Of a stretch of 64,000 bases of DNA, positions 16,880-26,635 are shown one piece after another. Position 1 is the first letter of the stretch; every line of letters begins with the position of its first letter. Source of the DNA: Mesorhizobium_G sp050247155 (GTDB taxonomy: Bacteria > Pseudomonadota > Alphaproteobacteria > Rhizobiales > Rhizobiaceae); NCBI GenBank assembly GCA_050247155.1, contig JBFWUS010000009.1, positions 1 to 64,000 of the forward strand, in the 5' to 3' direction. Below the pieces are notes generated by a model. The model ran no database searches and had not been told where the DNA came from. It saw only the letters and a list, made by a program, of their open reading frames with translations. The position numbers and the translations under genes are program-made.

Positions 16880-19762
16880 CTACATATCGAAGAGATGGAA
16901 GTCGCCGAACGGAGCGGCCGTTTGGTCCGGCGTGAGGTTTGAGGCGGAACTAATGAAAGCCCCGATCGATCCGTCGGCCGAGATGTCGGGGGTGAAGTTG
17001 CTGCTGTTTCCGGCCTCGGTGATATTGGTGATGTCGCCAGTCGCCACGTCGTAGACATAGATGTCCTGGGTGTTGCCGTTGGCATCGTTGGGAACAAGGT
17101 TCGAGGCGTTGCTCACAAAGGCGATTGTCGATCCGTCCGCCGAGATGACGGGAGCGTTGCTGTTGTCGTTTCCGGCCTGGGTGATGTTGGTGATGGTTCC
17201 GGTCGCGACGTCGTAGACGAAGATGTCCTGGGTAAAGCCGTTGTCGTCGGTATGTCCCGGAATGAGGTTCGAGGCGGTGCTCGTGAAGGTGATTGTCGAC
17301 CCGTCGGCCGAGATGACGGGAGCGTAGCTGCCGAGGTTTCCAGCCTGGGTGATGTTGATGATTTCGCCGGTCTCGACATCGTAGACGAAGATGTCCTGGG
17401 TAGAACCGTTGTGGTCGGTCTGCCCCGGAATGAGGTTCGAGGCAGCGCTCACGAAGACGACCGTCGACCCGTCCGCCGAGATGATGGCAGCGCCGCTGCC
17501 GCCGTTTCCGGCTTGAGTGATGTTGGTGATGTTGCTGGTCGTCACGTCGTAGACGAAGATGTCCGTGGTAAAGCCGTTGGCATCGGTCTGCCCGGGAACC
17601 AGGTTCGAGGCTTGGCTCAAGAAGGCGATCGTCGATCCGACCGCCGAGATGACTGGGTGGGCGCTGAAATTGTTTCCAGCCTCGGTGATGTATGTGATCG
17701 CCCCGGTCGCCACGTCGTAGACAAAAATGACATCAGTTCCATTGGCATCTGTCTGTCCGGGAACGAGGTCCGAGGCCCCGCTCGTGAAGGCGACTGTCGA
17801 TCCGTCCGCCGAGATGACGGGGAGGTAGCTGAAACCGCCTCCCGCTTGGGTGATGTTGGTGATAGCACCGGTCGCCACGTCGTAAACAAAGATGTCCCGC
17901 GTATTGCCATTGGCATCGGTCTGCCCGGGTACCAGGTTCGAGGCTTCGCTCTGGAAGGCGACCGTCGATCCGTCCTCCGAGATTACCGGAGCGTTGCTCC
18001 AGCTGTCTCCAGCTTGAGTAATGTTGATGGTAGCACCGGTCGCCACATCGTAGACAAAGATGTCTCTGGTATTGCCGTTGTCGTCGGTCTGCCCGGGTAC
18101 CAAGTTCGAGGCTTCGCTGCCGAAGGCGACCGTCGATCCGTCCTCCGAGATGACCAGATCGTAATTGTAACTGTTTGCGCCGGATGTGATGCGCGTGATG
18201 TCGACGGCGGAATCGACGGTGTAGCTCTGTGTGGCGGGGGTGAAGCCACCCTGACCGTCGCTGACGCTGTAGGACAGCGTGATGGGGCCGTTGTAGTTGA
18301 ACGGCTGGTCGACTGTGAAGCTGCCGTCGAGGTTGTCGGAAACGGAGCCCTGGCTGCTGGCGAGGCCGGTGACGGCGAGCGTGCCGCCGTCGGGATCGGA
18401 GAAGCCTGCGAGCAAGTCGGCGGCGGCGACGATATAGAAAACGTCCTCGGTTCCGTTACCAAGCGTTGCTGTCGGCGAGCCGACAGGCGCGTCGTTGACC
18501 GGGGTGACATTGATCGCGACGGTGACGGTGTTGCCGTCGGTGGTCCCGTCATTGACCTTGTAGGTAAAGCTGTCGGTGGTGGTCTCTGAGCCGTTGTGGG
18601 TGTAGCTGAAGGTGCCGTTCGGGTTGAGGGTGAGCGTGCCGTTGGCGGGGTTGGTGACCAGGATTGCGGTCAAAGGGTCATTGTCGGGATCGCTGTCGTT
18701 GGCAAGGAGGCTGGTCGCCCCGCCATCCACTGTCGTTGCGCTGCCGTCTTCGTTCACGGTGATGCTGTCAGCCGTGCCGACGGGAGGTTCATTGAACACA
18801 GCTACGGTGATGGCGACGGTGACGGGAGTGCCGTTGGCCGTACCGTCATTCGGCCTGTATGTGAAGCTGTCCTCGCCGGTGAAGTTGGCGTTCGGCGTAT
18901 AACTGAACGAGCCGTCGGCATTGAGGGCGAGCGTGCCGTTGGCTGGGCCTGTACCCAGAACGGCGGTGAGACTGTCGTTGTCGGGATCGCTGTCATTGGC
19001 CAGCACGCCCGTCTCGGCGACGGTCAACGTCGTCGTGCCTGCCTCGACCGTGTAGCTGTCAGCCACGCCGACAGGGGGTCTGTTGCCGCCGCCATTGTCG
19101 GGGCCGATATAGACCGTCGTATCGTCGAACTTCAGATATTCGACGCCGTTGAGCACATCGGTGCCATCGGGTCCGATCGTGGTCACCGTGCCATCGCCGC
19201 TCCAGGAATAGGCGGTGGATAAACCGGAGAGCACGACTATATCCGTGCCGGCTCCACCGAAGACGGTGTCGTTACCTGCACCCGGCCTGATCGTGTCATT
19301 GCCGTCGCCACCGTAGAGAACATCGTCGCCGACGCCGCCGAAGGCGGAATCATTGCCGGCGGCCGAGAAGATCGTATCGTTGCCGGCTCCACCGTATAGC
19401 GCATCGTTGCCCGCGCCTGCTCCGATCAGATCGTTGCCCGGACCCGCATAGACGGTGTCGTTGCCTTCGCCGACATAGAGCGTATCGTTGCCATCCGCGC
19501 CATAGAGAATATCACTATCCAACCCGCCGAATATCTGATCATTGCCGCTGCCGGCATAGACGCGGTCGGCTCCGGATCCTGCAAAGACTGTGTCGTTGCC
19601 TGCACCTGCAAAGACGGTATCGTTGCCACCACGGGCGAAGATTTGGTCGTTGCCTTGCCTGGCTCCGATCTCGTCGCCCTGATCGGTGCCGACAAGTACA
19701 TCGTCGGCTGTACTTCCAACAATGCGCGCGCTCGTAAGCTGCTGTATTAAGCTGCCCGGCAT
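16880..19762 (-). CDS. Large RTX / cadherin-like / beta-propeller repeat protein (960 aa)
   Basis: I choose the ATG at 19762, which has GGGG eight bases upstream. Residues about 20-175 are hemolysin-type calcium-binding repeats (GGxGNDTxx). Three Ig/cadherin-like units of VCBS/Big_9 type follow (about 230-520, each with NDSDPDND-like calcium loops). The rest (about 525-960) is eight copies of a roughly 54-residue TolB/PD40-type blade (ISADGSTVAF, DIFVYDVATG). It should be a secreted or surface calcium-binding adhesin, likely exported by a type I system, though no such transporter genes lie nearby. RTX repeats sit at the N-terminus, which is unusual, and the C-terminus lacks an obvious secretion signal. 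Confidence 0.85.
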   Translation of the reverse strand: MPGSLIQQLTSARIVGSTADDVLVGTDQGDEIGARQGNDQIFARGGNDTVFAGAGNDTVFAGSGADRVYAGSGNDQIFGGLDSDILYGADGNDTLYVGEGNDTVYAGPGNDLIGAGAGNDALYGGAGNDTIFSAAGNDSAFGGVGDDVLYGGDGNDTIRPGAGNDTVFGGAGTDIVVLSGLSTAYSWSGDGTVTTIGPDGTDVLNGVEYLKFDDTTVYIGPDNGGGNRPPVGVADSYTVEAGTTTLTVAETGVLANDSDPDNDSLTAVLGTGPANGTLALNADGSFSYTPNANFTGEDSFTYRPNDGTANGTPVTVAITVAVFNEPPVGTADSITVNEDGSATTVDGGATSLLANDSDPDNDPLTAILVTNPANGTLTLNPNGTFSYTHNGSETTTDSFTYKVNDGTTDGNTVTVAINVTPVNDAPVGSPTATLGNGTEDVFYIVAAADLLAGFSDPDGGTLAVTGLASSQGSVSDNLDGSFTVDQPFNYNGPITLSYSVSDGQGGFTPATQSYTVDSAVDITRITSGANSYNYDLVISEDGSTVAFGSEASNLVPGQTDDNGNTRDIFVYDVATGATINITQAGDSWSNAPVISEDGSTVAFQSEASNLVPGQTDANGNTRDIFVYDVATGAITNITQAGGGFSYLPVISADGSTVAFTSGASDLVPGQTDANGTDVIFVYDVATGAITYITEAGNNFSAHPVISAVGSTIAFLSQASNLVPGQTDANGFTTDIFVYDVTTSNITNITQAGNGGSGAAIISADGSTVVFVSAASNLIPGQTDHNGSTQDIFVYDVETGEIINITQAGNLGSYAPVISADGSTITFTSTASNLIPGHTDDNGFTQDIFVYDVATGTITNITQAGNDNSNAPVISADGSTIAFVSNASNLVPNDANGNTQDIYVYDVATGDITNITEAGNSSNFTPDISADGSIGAFISSASNLTPDQTAAPFGDFHLFDM

Positions 19763-20099
19763 TTCCATTTCCCCGCTTGATCGTAAGCCGATCAAGTATC
19801 CCCACAGTTCGTCTACTTGAATTTTCTTACGTCGTAAACATGCCCGGACTGTATTCCATCGCTGTTGTCCATCGTCAGCACTATAGCGCTTCCGATGCGC
19901 CACAGGCCGGCTTTCCCCGGCGCTACTCCGTAGGCCGCGCGACGCAATCGCGTTTGCGCGCCATGCCGCTCCCTCCGCCTGCTACCTGTTTGATTTGCCC
20001 TTCCGGGCAGGAGCCGTCATCCACCAGCACCATGTTGCCGGCGGCCAGCGTCTGGCTGTATCGCGCCGGCGCCGCATTCACCTTAGGCGCGGCACGTGC

Positions 20100-20975
20100 T
20101 CAGATGAGCACCCAGCCCTCGGCCAATGCCTCGAAGTCCGCGACGCTCATGCCCCAGAAAGTTATGGTTTGCGTTGCGGAGATCGTCAGCACGACGTCCT
20201 CGCCCGAATTCTCCATGGCATCGATGACGGCTTTCGTGCTTGCGAAGTCGAAGGCGCTGAGGTCGAGTGTGTCGTTTGCCTCGAAACCATAGATGGAGTC
20301 GTTGCCATTGCCGGCAATGAACCCCAACACATCATTGCCTGCGCCGCCGCCGAGCCAGTCGTCGCCTGCTCCGCCCCAGATGGTGTCGTTACCTTCACCC
20401 CCGAAACCGCCCGCGACCAACTCCGGATCCTGCGAAAAATCGCCGCTGTCGTTGCCAGCGCCGTTGTAAATGACGTCGTCGCCAATACCGCCCGACGTGT
20501 TGTCCGCGCCGTCGCCGCCATACAGCGTGTCGTTCCCCTCGCCGCCGTAGACGTCATCGTTGCCGCCGCCGCCAAACTGGATGTCGTTGCCGGCCTCGCC
20601 GAACACGCCGTCGTCGCCGAGGCCGCCGCCCACTATGTCGTTGCCGGCCTGTCCGGCAACGGTGTCGTTGCCCGCGCCCGCCCACAAGACATCGTCGCCG
20701 TTCTCTCCGAATACCTCGTCGTTGCCCGAGCCGCCGAAAAGCGTGTCATTGCCTTCGCCGCCGCTTACGGAGTCGTTGCCGCCGCCACCGCCAGCAACGT
20801 CGTCGCCGAGTCCGCCGTATATCTCATCGTTGCCGGTATCGGCAGCGCCGGCCCCTATCGTGTCGTTGCCGTCGCCGCCATTGACTTCATCAGAGCCATC
20901 ATCGGGCAAGATCAGATCGCCGTCGACCGTGCCTTCGAGCGTGTCGTTCTGCGGTGTGCCAGCAATCGTCGCCAT
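20100..20975 (-). CDS. RTX-type calcium-binding secreted protein (291 aa)
   Basis: From residue about 30 to 230 the sequence is a nearly continuous run of GGxGNDxxx nonapeptides, which form a calcium-dependent beta-roll. The last 60 residues (YGFEANDTLDLSAF through ITFWGMSVADFEA) have the pattern of a C-terminal type I secretion signal. The ATG at 20975 has GGGGACA upstream. It is encoded just upstream of the larger RTX protein in the same direction with about 340 bases between, and next to a LuxR-type regulator, so regulation and export may be shared. Confidence 0.88.
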   Translation of the reverse strand: MATIAGTPQNDTLEGTVDGDLILPDDGSDEVNGGDGNDTIGAGAADTGNDEIYGGLGDDVAGGGGGNDSVSGGEGNDTLFGGSGNDEVFGENGDDVLWAGAGNDTVAGQAGNDIVGGGLGDDGVFGEAGNDIQFGGGGNDDVYGGEGNDTLYGGDGADNTSGGIGDDVIYNGAGNDSGDFSQDPELVAGGFGGEGNDTIWGGAGDDWLGGGAGNDVLGFIAGNGNDSIYGFEANDTLDLSAFDFASTKAVIDAMENSGEDVVLTISATQTITFWGMSVADFEALAEGWVLI

Positions 20976-21074
20976 CTGAATGTCCCCGAGCTATGCGAAG
21001 TCCTGGCGGCAGCATCAGCGAACGACGGGACGGGGTCATGTCCCAAATGGGACACGGCGACTTCATAGCAAGGA

Positions 21075-22169
21075 TCAGATTGCCGGCGGAATGAGCTGCG
21101 CCAGGATGCGTGAAAGGTCCGCCTGCCTGGCGCATCCGATCTTGTGCATCACGCTCTTCAACTGGTTGCGAAGCGTGCCGCTGTTACGGCCATCCGCCGC
21201 AGCGATGCCGCCAACGGTCTGACCGGCAGCGATCCGGGCCGCAAGCGCGGCTTCGGCCGGCGACAGGTCAAACAGCGCCTGAAGCAATGGCACGGCTTTT
21301 GTCGGCTCCCGCGACGGTTTTGTCAGCACCAAGATTGCGGACGCCCGGGCAAAAATATCATGCGCTTCGCGACGAACCGGGACAATGTGCAGCACCGCCG
21401 GCGAACTCTTGTCTTCGGCCATAACAGGCAGCGAATGGACGCCAGTCGGATGATCGATCACCCGCAGCGCCTCATAGAGCCGAGCGTCGGCGTTGCGATG
21501 ATGTAAAACAATCCGGTTGCCGCCGCGCGTCGTCCACAGCGCGCGCTCGGCATCGAACTGACTGTTCGTTACCAGCACGACGCCAGCCCGGTCGACCGCG
21601 CAGGCGGCCAGACCGAGCGCCGAAAGCGTCTCGACGGCAGTCTTCGAACGTTCGAACGACAGTCGCGCAGCCAGCATAGCTGATCGAGCCAGATAGGGGC
21701 GCACGGCATCAAGATGCGCCACTGCTGCAGCCGGCACAGGCCCATCCTTATAAGCCCGCTCGACACTCAGTATGATGAGGTCGCCATGCGGAACAACAAC
21801 GGCCGTGCTGGCGGACCAGCCCATGCCGTTCGGCCGAAAATATTCCAAGTAGATCGGATCACGCTCGTATTCGTCACCGTCATAAAGCTCCGCCTCGGTA
21901 CGGAAACAGGGAACGGCCGCAAAGCCCTTTCTGAAGGCATTTGCTGCGCGCGAATTGCGATCGACCCAGCCCTCGGTGAAGAATTTTTCCACCGAATCGC
22001 GCGCTGCCGGCGAGGAAATCCAACGTTGATCTTTCTCTGTATTGCTGAAAAGAACGGCGGCGAAGGCGCTGCAATCGTCGCTGATGCGTTCGAGCACATT
22101 GGGCCAATGTTCCGGAACGATCGCGGCCTCGTAGATATGATCGATTAGCGTCTCTTGCCCAATCCCCAT
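21075..22169 (-). CDS. LuxR-type helix-turn-helix regulator (364 aa)
   Basis: The C-terminal 65 residues form a LuxR/GerE-type DNA-binding domain (LSPAEAALAARIAAG, then NQLKSVMHKIGC), with the usual central glycine/alanine turn altered. The N-terminal 280 residues resemble a PAS/GAF-like sensory region common to large rhizobial LuxR proteins rather than an acyl-homoserine-lactone domain. It precedes the two RTX genes on the same strand and may control them. That link is inference from position only. Confidence 0.85.
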   Translation of the reverse strand: MGIGQETLIDHIYEAAIVPEHWPNVLERISDDCSAFAAVLFSNTEKDQRWISSPAARDSVEKFFTEGWVDRNSRAANAFRKGFAAVPCFRTEAELYDGDEYERDPIYLEYFRPNGMGWSASTAVVVPHGDLIILSVERAYKDGPVPAAAVAHLDAVRPYLARSAMLAARLSFERSKTAVETLSALGLAACAVDRAGVVLVTNSQFDAERALWTTRGGNRIVLHHRNADARLYEALRVIDHPTGVHSLPVMAEDKSSPAVLHIVPVRREAHDIFARASAILVLTKPSREPTKAVPLLQALFDLSPAEAALAARIAAGQTVGGIAAADGRNSGTLRNQLKSVMHKIGCARQADLSRILAQLIPPAI

Positions 22170-22185
22170 TTGCGCCTCCCCGCAC

Positions 22186-22705
22186 CCCCGGTACCTCTCA
22201 ATCCACTAAAGTTCGATCGAGCGGCGAAACAGAGTGGACCCACGATACGCATATGGCAATTTCTTTGCTGACCGAAAAAGGCCTGCAGAAGATCGGTGGT
22301 GGCCATCGACGGCGATGGCAAGGCGATTATCCATGCAGAAGCCGGGCATCACCACTTGTAGCTGAGGGTGGCGTAGGCGGAGCGAACATCACTTCGACCG
22401 TGCAACGCGATCTGTTTGCCCTGACTCCCGAAAATTTCCACGAGGTCGCCGAGATGTTGAAGAATTACCGGTCGACGACACCAGCGATCAGTCCTGCCAG
22501 AATTGATCGAGGCAGATATTGAGCTTCAGCCTGCTATGGCGGCAGGCTATACGGTCGATGCACGAAACATGACTTACTTGGCCGGAGGCAAGCTGCGCAG
22601 CCAGTTCCCATTTTCGGTGGAACGGCCCAGCACCAAGCCCATAGTGCTGGGCCGCGAGGAGCGAGCATCCTCCCGACGCTCGCTCACTCGTGTCCGCTCG
22701 ACGGG
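22186..22705. other. Gap with a possible outer-membrane beta-barrel relic
   Basis: No intact gene is seen. On the minus strand, the frame ending at 22349 reads GRSDVRSAYATLSYKW and stop. A terminal tryptophan after alternating aromatic residues is the signature of an outer-membrane barrel C-terminus. Only about 35 upstream residues stay plausible, so at most this is the tail of a lost porin, receptor or autotransporter gene. Confidence 0.3.
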
Positions 22706-22966
22706 TTATGAACCAGCGACGGCGAATGTCTCATCAAGCATTGCCAAAACCGTGTGCGATCGATTGCGACTTCTGACCTGCTGCAGCCAGCCAAGACGAT
22801 GCGACAGGCGCTTCCGGCTAAGCGTCTTGATGGCGGAAATCTCGATTTCGAAACTGCCGCAGCGGCTGCAATGGAACTCCGCCAACCGCCGTCCAAGATC
22901 GGCCCTGCTGGCATGCTCGCCACAAACCGGGCAGTGAGAGCTATAGTAAGGTTCATCAGGTGGCAT
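22706..22966 (-). CDS. Small zinc-ribbon protein (86 aa)
   Basis: Two CxxC knuckles (CPVCG near residue 12 and CSRCG near 33) define a compact zinc-ribbon at the N-terminus. The remaining 50 residues are basic and predicted helical. The start lies three bases after the stop of the upstream gene, so it is very likely cotranscribed with the ECF sigma operon. No enzymatic domain is visible; a nucleic-acid or protein contact role is plausible. Confidence 0.7.
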   Translation of the reverse strand: MPPDEPYYSSHCPVCGEHASRADLGRRLAEFHCSRCGSFEIEISAIKTLSRKRLSHRLGWLQQVRSRNRSHTVLAMLDETFAVAGS

Positions 22967-22969
22967 GTT

Positions 22970-23263
22970 TCAGGCGTCCTCGATAATGGTCACCTCGTTC
23001 GTCGGGAGCGCTATGCGTCGACGCGTTCTACCCAAGCGCGTTTCGAACGACACCGCCAAGCGTTCAATCTGGCGCGCAACCGCCGGCGCGGACGCCGCAA
23101 GAGCTTCGTATGCCTCCGTTACAAAGCTGTCAGATAAGCGGTCCGGTCGGTAAAGCACGACGCTGCGCGGACTTTCCGGCTCCGGAAAATCAACCGAAAT
23201 ATCGGCACCCAAGAATCGCTTGAAATGTTCCCTGATCGCTTCTGCTGTCACATCGTCACTCAC
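22970..23263 (-). CDS. Hypothetical protein of the sigma operon (97 aa)
   Basis: A GTG at 23263 is the likely start, with GAGG upstream inside the end of the anti-sigma gene. The first 45 residues contain a FLGADISVDFPEPESP segment and the rest is a helical basic region. No membrane segment or known domain is seen. It sits between the anti-sigma factor and the zinc-ribbon protein in an apparent four-gene operon. Confidence 0.68.
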   Translation of the reverse strand: MSDDVTAEAIREHFKRFLGADISVDFPEPESPRSVVLYRPDRLSDSFVTEAYEALAASAPAVARQIERLAVSFETRLGRTRRRIALPTNEVTIIEDA

Positions 23264-23270
23264 TTGCTGT

Positions 23271-24050
23271 TCATCCTCGGATTTTGGGAGCCAGGTTTCG
23301 GCGTGTCGCCACCTCGATATCTTTGGCCTCCTTCTCGAGACGGTCTGAGGACGCTGGTCCCATCAAGGCGTACGCAGTACCACCCGATTGCCAATAGACC
23401 GTAGGTATTCGACCATCCGCGGCAAGCGTCAGCGGCACGGTTTCTTCGCCATTCATAGGCGCCGCAACCAAGGTCACTTGCCCCAGTGCGGGTGTCGTCG
23501 CCGTCACCACCAAGCTTTGCTTGCCTTGCCAGGGCTGCACCTGCACGTCCGTAACTTTCCAGGTCGGCGGCAGGGGCGGAACGCTGATGTTGATGGCTCC
23601 AACAAGTCGTTCGATCTTGTCCTGCTTCTGCTCGCCATTCTGATCTGGCCCCGCGTCAAGCTGGGCAACCCGCAACGCCTCTCTTGCGGCGAGAACAAAA
23701 TTTTCGTCGACAGTGCCGGTGGAGACTGGATTGAACGCGGAACTGGCAAACCAACCAAAAGCAAAGAATATTGTCGCCGCGACTGGAAAGCGCGCTGTCG
23801 CGAGATATTTGTGAAGACGAAACCGCCTCTCCAGACGATGAGCAGCCTCTATGTGAGCTTTGCGGGGAAACCAATGCGGGGGGGCGTCGGCTCGTAGCGC
23901 GCTCATCCTTTCAGCCTCGGCAAACACTTCAGCAGCGCGTTCAGGCGTCCGTGCGAGCCTCGCTTGCACGCTATGCCTGGATTCTTCCGACAGTTCGCCA
24001 TCGAGGAAGAGCTGAACCTCTTCATCTGTGATCCGATCATCCGGCATCAT
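23271..24050 (-). CDS. Anti-sigma factor, zinc-finger type, single-pass (259 aa)
   Basis: The N-terminal cytoplasmic domain starts with the ITDEEVQLFLDGEL motif typical of anti-sigma factors, although the usual HxxxCxxC zinc ligands are missing. A hydrophobic segment at residues about 87-108 (FPVAATIFFAFGWFAS) would cross the membrane. The C-terminal 150 residues form a periplasmic beta-rich sensor domain. The ATG at 24050 overlaps the sigma gene's stop, the standard sigma/anti-sigma arrangement. Confidence 0.88.
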   Translation of the reverse strand: MMPDDRITDEEVQLFLDGELSEESRHSVQARLARTPERAAEVFAEAERMSALRADAPPHWFPRKAHIEAAHRLERRFRLHKYLATARFPVAATIFFAFGWFASSAFNPVSTGTVDENFVLAAREALRVAQLDAGPDQNGEQKQDKIERLVGAINISVPPLPPTWKVTDVQVQPWQGKQSLVVTATTPALGQVTLVAAPMNGEETVPLTLAADGRIPTVYWQSGGTAYALMGPASSDRLEKEAKDIEVATRRNLAPKIRG

Positions 24051-24568
24051 CGTCCGCCTCCCACAACGCGCAACGAAACTCCGCTGCGGATTGGCCCCTC
24101 TAGAGAAGCCTTGAGCGCCGCGCGGGCCCTGCTCAATCGCGACATCAACGTTCCCATGGGGATGTCAAGAACAGCCGATGCATCGCCATACGAGAAACCT
24201 AGCACGCCGACGAGATGCAGCACTTCCGCCTGCTCAACAGGCAGGGCTTTCATAGCCTTCTGCACGCTGTTGAGATCGGCACTATGCTCCTGTGAGGGGT
24301 GCTGGGCATTCCCGCAGAGAGTTGCGAACTCCGCCGTCCTGCGCTCCTCGGCAGCCCTCTTCGCCAGACCCGTAAGATGGGTGTTGCGAACAATTCTGAT
24401 CAGCCATGGCAGAAGCGGCCGCGCATCGTCATATGTGTGCGCCAGCGAAAGGGCGCGTATCAGGGACTCTTGGACTATCTCGTCCGCCAAGTCGCTGTTC
24501 TTGGTAAGGACGCGCGCGTAGCGCCAAAGGTCGTCGAGATAAGGAACGACGTCAATCCGAAGCTTCAT
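24047..24568 (-). CDS. ECF-type RNA polymerase sigma factor (173 aa)
   Basis: Region 2 is clear (LWRYARVLTKNSDLADEIVQ, residues about 14-33, then LLPWLIRIVRNTH). Region 4 carries the helix-turn-helix (VLGFSYGDASAVLDIPMGTL, followed by SRLSRARAAL, residues about 125-155). The length is typical of group 4 sigma factors. It is coupled to the anti-sigma gene by overlapping stop and start codons. A decayed relative with an internal deletion occurs at 42258-42389. The target regulon is unknown; the neighbouring ion-transport genes or bufferin operon are possible targets. Confidence 0.92.
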   Translation of the reverse strand: MKLRIDVVPYLDDLWRYARVLTKNSDLADEIVQESLIRALSLAHTYDDARPLLPWLIRIVRNTHLTGLAKRAAEERRTAEFATLCGNAQHPSQEHSADLNSVQKAMKALPVEQAEVLHLVGVLGFSYGDASAVLDIPMGTLMSRLSRARAALKASLEGPIRSGVSLRVVGGGR

Positions 24569-25258
24569 GCCCCATATACCGCGCAGGTGGCTGTTCTATT
24601 CCATTCACGGGAAAATCTCCGTGCCGTGAATCCTTCGTATCATGTCAGTTTCAGTAGCGGCCGCTTTCGAAGGGATGACCAGCCTGCGGGCCGTCACCGC
24701 CCGGGCGCGCTTGGCTTCGCACGCATTGTTGCCGGCACATATCGCGACATTTTTGCGACGACGTCGATCAGTTCATTGAAAGCTTCGATAAAACAAATAT
24801 GGGCGACCGGCCTAGGAGAAGCACCGACCGCCCATACTCGTGGGAGGCAAAATCATCCGTTACGGATCTGATTTATGCCCGATACCCCACGATGCGGCAA
24901 CGTCGAATTGCTCTGCTCCATTCGTGACCCAGAATGGGGATTACGTTGAGCCTATAGCGGTTCAAGCGCCAGGCTGCATTCGGGCAGGCATCGAGACAAG
25001 AGCCGCGGCGCCCTTGGTTTGGCGTGAACTGAGAAAGGCAGGTCTACCGGTCATTTGTCCCGTGGAGGCAGTCGCTCCCGGCGTGCCCGATTGGAGCCTG
25101 TTGAGGGCCTGTTTCGTCGTTCCTGGAGGGTCTGCTGAACAGCGACGGGGTCGCCACGGGGCACGCATGAAGATGGCGGCGATCACCAGGGTAGCGAAGG
25201 TCACGCGCCTTGTGCAGACCGAGCCGGTTTCGTCGTCGTTTCCCATTGATGATCAAGA
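24569..25258. other. 690-bp gap without a supported gene
   Basis: Open frames exist on both strands, including a 94-codon minus frame (24962-25246) with one hydrophobic stretch near its N-terminus, but its later part has poor composition and there is no good ribosome-binding site. A weak inverted repeat (ATGGGCG at about 24803 and CGCCCAT at about 24830) could be a terminator or promoter element. The sigma operon promoter should lie within the first 100 bases or so. Confidence 0.4.
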
Positions 25259-26458
25259 CTAGAAGTGTCTTGACAATTCGGAGCCTGGGCGTGGACTCAT
25301 CAGCAGGACGATCGAACCGAGAATGGCTGCGATGATCGAGCCGAGCAGAATTCCGATCTTGACTTCATCCTGTAGTGCTTGACTGTCCGGGTAGGCCAGC
25401 AGCCCGATGAACAGGCTCATCGTAAAGCCGATACCGCAAAGTAGCGCCACGCCGAGAATATGAGGCGGCGCAGCGTTCGCAGGCGCATCCGCCCAGCCAA
25501 ACCTCACGGTGGCAAACGCAGTGCCATATACGCCCACGACCTTCCCGACGACCAATCCGCATGCAACGCCGAGCGTTAGCCTGTCAGTCAGGGCGGACGC
25601 ATCGAGACCGGCAAGCGAGACACCAGCGTTTGCGAACCCGAAGATTGGTATGATGAGGAAAGGGACGAACTTCGAAAGGGCGTGCTCGAGCCGATGCAGT
25701 GGCGAGTCGACGGAATGCTCGCTGTCGCCCCCAGCAGCACTTACGAGTGGGATGGCTAGGGCAAGTGCTACGCCCGCTACTGTCGCGTGCACGCCGGAAA
25801 GGAAGACCATCAGCCAGAGTACGCATCCGAGCAGCAGATAGGGTAGGAGCACCCTCACGCCTGTACGATTAAGAGCAAAGAGAACAGCCAGAACAACGGC
25901 TGCGCCTCCCAGAGCCCAGAGCTGCAGTTCGCTCGTATAGAAGATCGCGATGATAACGACCGCGCCGAGATCGTCGATGATCGCAAGCGCGGTGAGGAAG
26001 ACTTTCATCGAGGTCGGCACACGGTTGCCGAACAGCGAAAGCACGCCGAGTGCAAAGGCGATATCTGTTGCCGTCGGGATCGCCCATCCACGTATGACTT
26101 CCGCATTGCCCAAGTTGATCCAGCTAAAAATGATCGCGGGAACGGCCATGCCGCCGGCAGCGCAAATGCCAGGAAGAATGCGACGCGACCATGTGGAGAG
26201 TTGACCGTCTATGAACTCGCGTTTGATTTCCAACCCGACGAGCAGGAAGAAGATCGCCATCAGGCCATCATTTATCCAATGGCTGACATTGAGCGGACCG
26301 ATATAGGTCTTCAGCGCGGCGAAATATGTCTCTGCAGAACCCGAGTTCGCCACGATCAGAGCCAGCGCCGCAGCCCCCATGAGGACGATACCGCCCGAAG
26401 CTTCGGCGTCGACGAAGCGGCGGAATGCGGATGGACGGATGTGCTGGTTGCGGGTCAT
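25259..26458 (-). CDS. nhaA: Na+/H+ antiporter NhaA (399 aa)
   Basis: Length, about twelve hydrophobic segments and the signature ALAIIDDLGAVVIIAIFY, with the paired aspartates that carry Na+ and H+, identify NhaA. The N-terminal SGGIVLMGAAALALIVANS and the GLEIKREFIDGQLS loop are also standard. It exports sodium in exchange for protons at the inner membrane, giving salt and alkali tolerance. The ATG at 26458 has a weak GAGAC box. It is followed upstream on the same strand by a sodium-coupled amino-acid carrier, so the pair may balance sodium. Confidence 0.95.
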   Translation of the reverse strand: MTRNQHIRPSAFRRFVDAEASGGIVLMGAAALALIVANSGSAETYFAALKTYIGPLNVSHWINDGLMAIFFLLVGLEIKREFIDGQLSTWSRRILPGICAAGGMAVPAIIFSWINLGNAEVIRGWAIPTATDIAFALGVLSLFGNRVPTSMKVFLTALAIIDDLGAVVIIAIFYTSELQLWALGGAAVVLAVLFALNRTGVRVLLPYLLLGCVLWLMVFLSGVHATVAGVALALAIPLVSAAGGDSEHSVDSPLHRLEHALSKFVPFLIIPIFGFANAGVSLAGLDASALTDRLTLGVACGLVVGKVVGVYGTAFATVRFGWADAPANAAPPHILGVALLCGIGFTMSLFIGLLAYPDSQALQDEVKIGILLGSIIAAILGSIVLLMSPRPGSELSRHF

Positions 26459-26635
26459 TCGGGCGTCTCAAGAAGAGCGATCGCTGGCGGCCCGACCATC
26501 GCTAACACCTGCCATTGCACTGTAATGCAGACACCCGGTGAACTACTTATATGATCGCCGCAGCAACCTCAACCACGAGCCACCCTGAATCGGCCTCACC
26601 GCAGGTCGCAGGAGTTGTGGCGCCAATACCGCTTG

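Noticed and set aside
16900..18200. Regular repeats that might suggest a CRISPR-like or satellite array
   Set aside because: The period is about 160 bp, in frame with the beta-propeller blades, and units vary as coding repeats do. There are no short identical repeats with unique spacers.
17252..18589. Long plus-strand open frame of 445 codons
   Set aside because: It lies antisense to the repeat region of the large RTX/beta-propeller protein, so the repeats keep it open. The sense frame has clear domains and this one is an aspartate/arginine/glycine repeat with none.
22253..22522. Plus-strand frame of 89 codons after the LuxR gene
   Set aside because: The translation changes character midway and matches nothing I know; the opposite strand carries a better candidate relic.
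24047..24568. The idea that this ECF sigma factor directly controls the bufferin operon
   Set aside because: Some bufferin operons are under ECF control, but here the pair lies about 5 kb away and I cannot find a shared promoter motif, so I leave it as a possibility only.
24962..25246. Minus-strand frame of 94 codons downstream of nhaA
   Set aside because: One hydrophobic stretch is visible, but the second half has poor composition and no supporting ribosome-binding site.
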